In this document: piece after piece, positions 59,038 through 64,000 of the stretch | How positions within the stretch are numbered: position 1 is the first letter of the stretch | Layout of the letters: each line of letters starts with the position of its first letter | NCBI RefSeq assembly: GCF_030272615.1 | Contig: NC_081415.1 | Span: 628,845,240 to 628,909,239 of the forward strand | Reading direction: 5' to 3' | DNA: 64,000 nucleotides | Source of the DNA: Cryptomeria japonica | Lineage: Eukaryota > Streptophyta > Pinopsida > Cupressales > Cupressaceae | The notes under the pieces: generated by a model | What the model saw: the letters and a program-made list of their open reading frames with translations, nothing else | Told to the model about the DNA's origin: nothing | The model's database searches: none | Made by a program: the position numbers and the translations under genes

Positions 59038-59309
59038 GATACCAAAGTTATCTATGATGATCCTACTATCATATACTATGATAAGTTCAGTGCTATTAAT
59101 ATGTCAAAGAAACTGGTGCAACATTCAAAGACTAAGCATGTGTCAACCAAATATACTTGAGAGAGAAAGTCAGTGAAGAGAAAGTGAAACTACAGTATGT
59201 ATCTACAAAGGAACAAATAGCTGATATTTTCACCAAGCCTTTGCCTGTAGATACATTTGTATATTTGAGAGACAAGTTAGGGGTATCTACCCCTACTGAT
59301 GAGAACTAG
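59038..59309 (+). pseudogene. CopH RNase H C-terminus, right part
   Basis: It continues the CopH frame after GypC: YDDPTIIYYDKFSAINMSKK, VQHSKTKHVSTKY, a one-base frameshift, then VSTKEQIADIFTKPLP and TPTDEN with stop TAG at 59307. These are the standard final blocks of copia RNase H. Joined at the GATAC repeat it completes the domain begun at 48900-49065. Confidence 0.88.
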
Positions 59310-60570
59310 ATGCGTTGAGTTGCATCAATCTAGTGAATTTCAGAGTCTTATCTTTCTATCTAGATTGGTGAGTTGGTGTTGCTCCTTTGGTGGAGTAGTT
59401 TGTGTTTTAGGGGAGAAATTCCTGAGATTCATGTTTCTATTTTGGGGAGAGAGGTTTTTGTTTTTGTTTTATGATCTTTGGCATTGTTGTCAAAGGGGGA
59501 GAGGAGATCATGTGAAAAAATTCCTTATCTATCCTGATCTTATGGGAAGTTTGTTGGAGATATCTTCATTTCAGATGGTTCGTGATTTGGTGCTCTGCAA
59601 GTTATCTTTATTCAGGACAATTGTTGATTGGTTGTGTTCTTGAGCTTTCAGACAGTTGAATATTTGATAAGTGGTGTTGGTGCAGCTATTGCTGATGATT
59701 TGAACATGCTTTCTAGCATTACCTAATTGTCTCCTAATTGTTTTGATTATCTGTATTGATCGTTATGCAATTTTTTAGTGGTTTTCATGAACTGATGATG
59801 CTATTCATGTTATGCGATATTTCTGATGGTGTAGTGTGTTATGGTTATTCTTGGCATGATTTACGATGGTGTTGAGAATTTGGGAATTTGAATTAGGTCC
59901 ATGTTATGACATGTAAATCATCATATTGGTTTAGTGGTCATTCTTTGTATCATGTGATGTAATTTTGTAATTGTGAGTTGAGGGTTTAGCTAACCTTGTT
60001 GTCAAGGTTGATGAATTGTATATATAGGTGATATTGTCATGTAATTTAGGTGTCGAGGTTATGTCTGCATTATCAGAGAGTGGTGTATGTGTGATCAAGT
60101 GATTTATCCTCCGACATTCTAATTGAGGAGAGATTGGTGTTGCTGAGCAGACATCTATGCTTAACTGGAACTGTAATCAGGCATTTGGAGATGCTATTCT
60201 TTCAGTTAATTTCTTTCGGATTGTAGTCCGAATTTTGTTATAAGTTAGTGAGACTTTTCTGAGGGTTGTTTTCTTATAGGTCATTGTAGTTGAGCAATGA
60301 GCTCTAGGAAGTGTGCGTGAATGCATGTGCATTCCCCATTGTAATATTTTCACATAGTATTGCATATTATCTTACTATGGGTAGGTTCCCACTGTGGTTT
60401 TTCCCTTAACTAGGTTTTCCACGTCAAAATATTGGTGTTGTATGTTGTGCTTTCAAATTGCTTATCTTTAACATTGTTGTAATTTATCATATCTATTTTG
60501 TAGTTAAGTTAGTTGATCCGGTGAAGACTGATTCACCCCCCCTCTTAGTCTTCCTTCTTTGCTGTTGCCA
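59310..60570 (+). repeat. CopH 3' untranslated region and probable 3' LTR
   Basis: After the pol stop a G-rich tract (GTTGTCAAAGGGGGAGAGG, near 59487) and a possible LTR start TGTTGGAGATATC (about 59551) occur. The stretch ends with GATTCACCCCCCCTCTTAG near 60530, the block found near copia LTR ends in this window. TATATATAG near 60018 is a TATA candidate. The exact LTR ends are uncertain because no second copy is present. Confidence 0.5.
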
Positions 60571-60929
60571 ATAAAAACTTCCTACACTATCCTTGAGAGG
60601 AGGATAATGTAAAAAAATTTATAGATCATTACAATAGTTACATAAGCTTAACATAAATAATAAAAACATCATGCATACCACAACACAGTAACATAGTGAT
60701 TTACGTGGGGAAAACCTTTTTAGAAGAAAAAACCCAGACTTTAAAACAACTCAATATATTATTCAACAATCAACAACATATTACAATATTCTTATAGAGA
60801 AAGCTCTTCACATGTGTTCCACTAATCAAAGAATCAGAGGTAACTCAATTTCCATAAGACTTTTACACACAACCTCTATCTCATGGACCTCATATATATG
60901 AGATACAATACAAGAAATCGTCAAGCAAT
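60571..60929. other. Unassigned sequence, possible LTR fragment
   Basis: No reading frame. The phrase TTACGTGGGGAAAACC near 60694 resembles the ACGTGGAAACCCAACTGG stretch in the minus-oriented Cop3 LTRs, so part may be a minus-strand copia LTR remnant. It borders GypD at 60930. Confidence 0.35.
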
Positions 60930-61937
60930 TGTAGCGTCGTAAATTGTACGCACTCACTAAGGTGGTACAATTTCACACCTAGTTTAGCACCTGCCTTAGT
61001 GCATTTTACATTCTGCATTGGATTTCTCCTTAATCACTTAATTAATCAAATTAATTAGGTCTAAGGTTCCTATTTCATCATTCTCTACATCATAAAGTTG
61101 GGCCCTTTCACTAAAGCGCGCCCTTCGCATTTTATTCCTCGAATACATCACTTAATCAAAAACCCTAATTAAGTCCTATTCCGAACTTGGGGGCTTGGTT
61201 TTGGGGTCAAAACATCTCGAAATCACCTGTAACTTTGGGATTCTCTCTAAAATCATCATATCCGACAGCCCTGAAAATTTGGTGAAAAGTTGCCGGGACC
61301 GTGGCGCCCGGTGCACATGGTCCCGGACATTTTTCTCGAAATTTTAGGAGCGCGATCCAATCATAAAATAAAGCTTAACCCCAAGAAATTGGCAGGATAT
61401 TCAATCTCTAGGTTAGCCAAAATACGAATTTACGACCTAGGGTTTCATACATAAGAGCTCTCTTTCTTCATTTGGAAGGATCGGATTTTTGTTTCCAGGA
61501 ACTTCATATGCAGCAAAAGAGCAGATCTTTGAGGACTTCAACAACATTCAACATCATTCTATCAAGCATCTATCAAATTCATTCATCCACTTAGGGCTTG
61601 GAAGACATTGAAGAACAATAGGAGATTATCGACTGAAGATTGGCTTGTACTCCTCCCTTGAGGGTTGGGTATGATCTCGTGTTGTTTTCATGTCTTTGCA
61701 TAAGCTTTGGTACATCATTTATTCATGCTTTAGATCACATTGCATCTTGATTTAGAGCATTTACATTATCATTTACAAGCAATTAGGGTTTACTTTCTAG
61801 GTTGCTCTAGTTTGCTTTCTTGCATTTTGGACCTTGCACACACACTAGGTCTGCACACACAATACATTTTACAAAACAACTTGGCTATTCGTGGAGGTGG
61901 AAATCACCGAAGTGGGGGTTTGACTAAGGCAAAACCC

Positions 61938-61944
61938 TATATAG
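61938..61944 (+). promoter_or_regulatory. TATA box candidate in GypD LTR
   Basis: TATATAG in the context AAACCCTATATAGCTGCC, with a C/T-rich stretch directly downstream. Only one LTR of GypD is in the window, so conservation cannot be tested. Confidence 0.5.
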
Positions 61945-62067
61945 CTGCCCCTCCCCCTTTTCAAATATTATTGCAGGTTTCGAGATCCGGACGACGTCGC
62001 GGGATACAGATCCGGAGAGAGAAAGTTGGGACAACACTCTGTGTGAAATTGCAGAGCAGAAGACCGG

Positions 62068-62160
62068 GACAGGGGCGCTGGGCACCCTGGTCCTACCAGG
62101 ATAGGGGCGCTGGGTGCCCTGGTCCCTGGGACAGAGGCGCTGGGCGCCCTGGTCCTTCGG
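62068..62160. repeat. GC-rich ~30-bp triple repeat in GypD LTR
   Basis: Three tandem units like GGGGCGCTGGGTGCCCTGG at 62068-62100, 62101-62130 and 62131-62160. Each contains a GGC-GCC type self-complementary part. A related phrase, GTGGCGCCCGGTG, occurs near 61304 in the same LTR. Confidence 0.85.
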
Positions 62161-62589
62161 ACAGACAGTTTACAGACAGTTTCCAAACAGTGTTTCAGAG
62201 TGCAGAACAGTGGTTTCCGGTGCAGTTTTCAGGACAGTGGCGCCCGCGCCCCCATCCCGAACGTTTTCAATCCGATTTTGACTCTGGGTACATATCTGCA
62301 TTCTTATTTCATCCTTGTACTTACAGCTGTTCATTGTTTAATCTCAATTCTGCAATCTTGTTATTAGTTCATACTTGCATTTTGAGATTAGGGTTTGAAC
62401 TTGCATTACTTGATCTTACAATTTCAACAAGGGAATAGAAATCCTAATAGATATCCCGTGGCTCTCTCTTTCACAAAAAGAAGTAGCCAATTGTGCGATA
62501 TCTCTAGGCTCTTTCGTATTCCGTAATGTGTGTCAAAAGGTAGGATTAGGGCATGATTAACCTAGTCTCGCTTTTTCCCCTACACATTT

Positions 62590-62608
62590 TGGTGAACCCG
62601 ACGGGAAT
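62590..62608 (+). promoter_or_regulatory. GypD primer binding site
   Basis: TGGTGAACCCGACGGGAAT begins five bases after the LTR end and shares its first 14 bases with the GypC PBS. Confidence 0.75.
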
Positions 62609-62760
62609 CTATCATTGCTTCCTCTTGCATTGCATTTATTAGATCTAGATTTAGATTTAGTGTGTTTTCATTTCATTTTATTAAAAGAGAAAAAAAAAAA
62701 AAAAGAAGAGGAGTGTGTTTCTTTGCATTGTGTGTTTAAATTTTATGCGATCTTTTGAAA

Positions 62761-64000
62761 ATGTCAGATTTTTATTTGCAAAATGTTCATACTTTTGATG
62801 ATTATTATGAGTATAGCCAAGATGAATTAGATGAAGCATTAGATGAGTTTTTGAACCCAAAGGATGCTAAACCTTCATTTTATCAAAAACTCATAAACCT
62901 TGTTACTATGCCATTTAGGTGTGATGAGAAAGATAAGTCGAATGGTTCCTCTCAAGGATACATTCCTATCCACTCTTCCCCTGAATCTAGTAACATGGTT
63001 GTTTTCAATAATCCCCTCTATGAGGAGATGTCTCCTTTTGAATCAAAAGACAAACCTTTTAACCGATATGATCATGCTTTGTTGGATGATGCTCTTGATG
63101 ACTTAGTGGCTTTGTCGAAACTTTTAAACAAAAACAAGACCTCTAAATTGGTTAACATGATAAATTTGAATGACTATAACAAGCCTCTCTTTGAAGTCCA
63201 AGGTGCTTATCCTTCTCCCACCTTTCAAATTCCTAAAACTCCTCTCCTTACTGTCCAAGGAAGGTATGATTATGATTCCTTTCGTACTCCGAATAAACCA
63301 ATCATCACCGTGCAAGGAAGAAAACCTATAAGTCCTTACAATTATGCTAAGCAAATAACTAGAGAGAGTTATCATGCGGTTGCCCATACCTATCATACCA
63401 GAAATAATAGGCAACCTAATCCTCCTCCTATTATTCCAGTCTCTCTTCCTAATCCTCAACCAATTCTTCCTCAAGCTCCCCGTATTTCGCAAGTTATGGG
63501 TAAGGAATATGATCTCATAGAACAACTCAAAGCTACCCCTGCTAAGATATCCCTTTGGGATTTGATTCAAACTTCTTCCGCTTATCATGGAATGTTACAA
63601 GATGCCTTGAAAGATTTGAATGTTCCTCCACCGAATACATCTAGTAATATAGCATCTTTTGTTAACTCTGTGATGAATCCTAAAGCTCAAATTGTGTTTA
63701 CCCAAGATGAGTTGCCTACTAGTGAAATTCAACAACAATATGATCCCTTGATGATTGTGGTTGTCATGAAAGACACTGCTATAAGACGAACACTAGTAGA
63801 TAATGGCTCTGGCCTTAATGTGTGTAGCATTAATTTATTGCATAAGATGAATGTGGATACATCTCTTATGGAGCCTGACTCTCATCCCATTCGTGGCTTT
63901 GACAATGTGGCTAAGACTTCATTAGGTATCATCACCTTACCTCTCACAGTGGGACCTGTTACTTTGCCTACTCCTATCCATGTTATGCCTGGAAATTTAA
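62761..64000 (+). CDS. GypD gag/protease polyprotein, partial at window end
   Basis: The frame is open without a stop from ATG 62761 to the window end, 413 residues. The ATG is the first in frame after a non-coding leader. Residues 1-60 are acidic (DELDEALDEF). Three VQG phrases recur about 19 residues apart (146, 165, 184). Residues 257-285 (ATPAKISLWDLIQTS) match the segment that precedes the protease in plant gypsy polyproteins. Residues 341-360 hold the aspartic protease site LVDNGSGLNVCS, with Asp347 in a D-N-G-S form, not the usual D-T/S-G. The later part (PLTVGPVTLPTPIHVMPGN) fits the rest of that fold. A classic capsid domain and zinc knuckle are not visible. Reverse transcriptase should follow outside the window. 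Unlike the other frames it is intact and could be expressed. Confidence 0.75.
   Translation, partial: MSDFYLQNVHTFDDYYEYSQDELDEALDEFLNPKDAKPSFYQKLINLVTMPFRCDEKDKSNGSSQGYIPIHSSPESSNMVVFNNPLYEEMSPFESKDKPFNRYDHALLDDALDDLVALSKLLNKNKTSKLVNMINLNDYNKPLFEVQGAYPSPTFQIPKTPLLTVQGRYDYDSFRTPNKPIITVQGRKPISPYNYAKQITRESYHAVAHTYHTRNNRQPNPPPIIPVSLPNPQPILPQAPRISQVMGKEYDLIEQLKATPAKISLWDLIQTSSAYHGMLQDALKDLNVPPPNTSSNIASFVNSVMNPKAQIVFTQDELPTSEIQQQYDPLMIVVVMKDTAIRRTLVDNGSGLNVCSINLLHKMNVDTSLMEPDSHPIRGFDNVAKTSLGIITLPLTVGPVTLPTPIHVMPGNL

Larger units (their letters stand above)
60930..62584 (+). repeat. GypD 5' LTR
   Basis: The LTR is 1655 bp, TGTAGCGTCG to TCCCCTACA, followed by a 5-base spacer and a PBS. TATATAG at 61938-61944 is a TATA candidate. 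The downstream half holds a GC-rich triple repeat (62068-62160). Open frames at 61740-62438 and on the opposite strand at 62186-61968 reflect that repeat and show no domain. Confidence 0.8.

Noticed and set aside
61740-62438. 232-residue open frame in the GypD LTR
   Set aside because: It lies wholly within the LTR, spans a GC-rich tandem repeat and has no recognisable domain.
63124-63588. 154-residue minus-strand frame in GypD
   Set aside because: It is the shadow of the plus-strand gag/protease frame that is open from 62761 to the window end.

Overview
The window looks like nuclear DNA of a land plant with a large, repeat-rich genome. A gymnosperm such as a conifer is plausible, but the sequence alone does not settle this. 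I found no cellular protein-coding gene, tRNA or rRNA that I can support. Almost all recognisable content is LTR retrotransposons of the Ty1/copia and Ty3/gypsy types, nested inside one another, most with decayed reading frames. I use working labels Gyp1, Gyp2, GypA, GypB, GypC, GypD (gypsy-like) and Cop1, Cop2, Cop3, CopM, CopH (copia-like).

Layout. 1-1827: leader, PBS and 5' LTR of minus-strand Gyp1, inserted into the gag of the older minus-strand Gyp2 (gag 1828-3034, LTR 3091-4182). 4183-8659: no recognised gene, but a decayed tandem repeat at 5985-6870. 8660-16117: Cop1 (plus strand), a 5'-truncated copia element with a stop-riddled gag-pol and a chimeric 3' end. 16118-48082: CopM (minus strand), a copia-like element with gag but no pol. 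Its 3' LTR is partly duplicated (16118-19612) and its 5' LTR is 45731-48082. Its gag is split by a gypsy tandem, GypA-LTR-GypB (21362-45065). GypB is itself split by Cop2 (29016-32741) and Cop3 (34937-42220), both minus strand. 48083-60570: CopH, a plus-strand copia pol fragment. CopM lies in its reverse transcriptase and the structurally complete GypC (49066-59037, TSD GATAC) lies in its RNase H. 60930-64000: GypD, with 5' LTR, PBS and an uninterrupted gag/protease frame that runs off the window.

How the parts relate. The nest is up to four levels deep: CopH, then CopM, then GypA/GypB, then Cop2 and Cop3. Boundaries are supported by TG...CA LTR ends, primer binding sites, polypurine tracts and, in three cases, 5-bp target duplications. 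GypA, GypB and GypC share one unusual plan: no reverse transcriptase or integrase, a long Pro/Ser-rich reading frame ending in repeated W-P-K...MHSK motifs, a conserved hairpin in the leader (GypB, GypC) and a conserved double hairpin in the 3' non-coding tail (all three). They look like non-autonomous elements mobilised in trans while keeping their own protein and RNA signals. This is the most interesting candidate system in the window.

Limits. All comparisons were made by eye within the window. Identity figures are counts or estimates from reading, not alignments, and no database was consulted.
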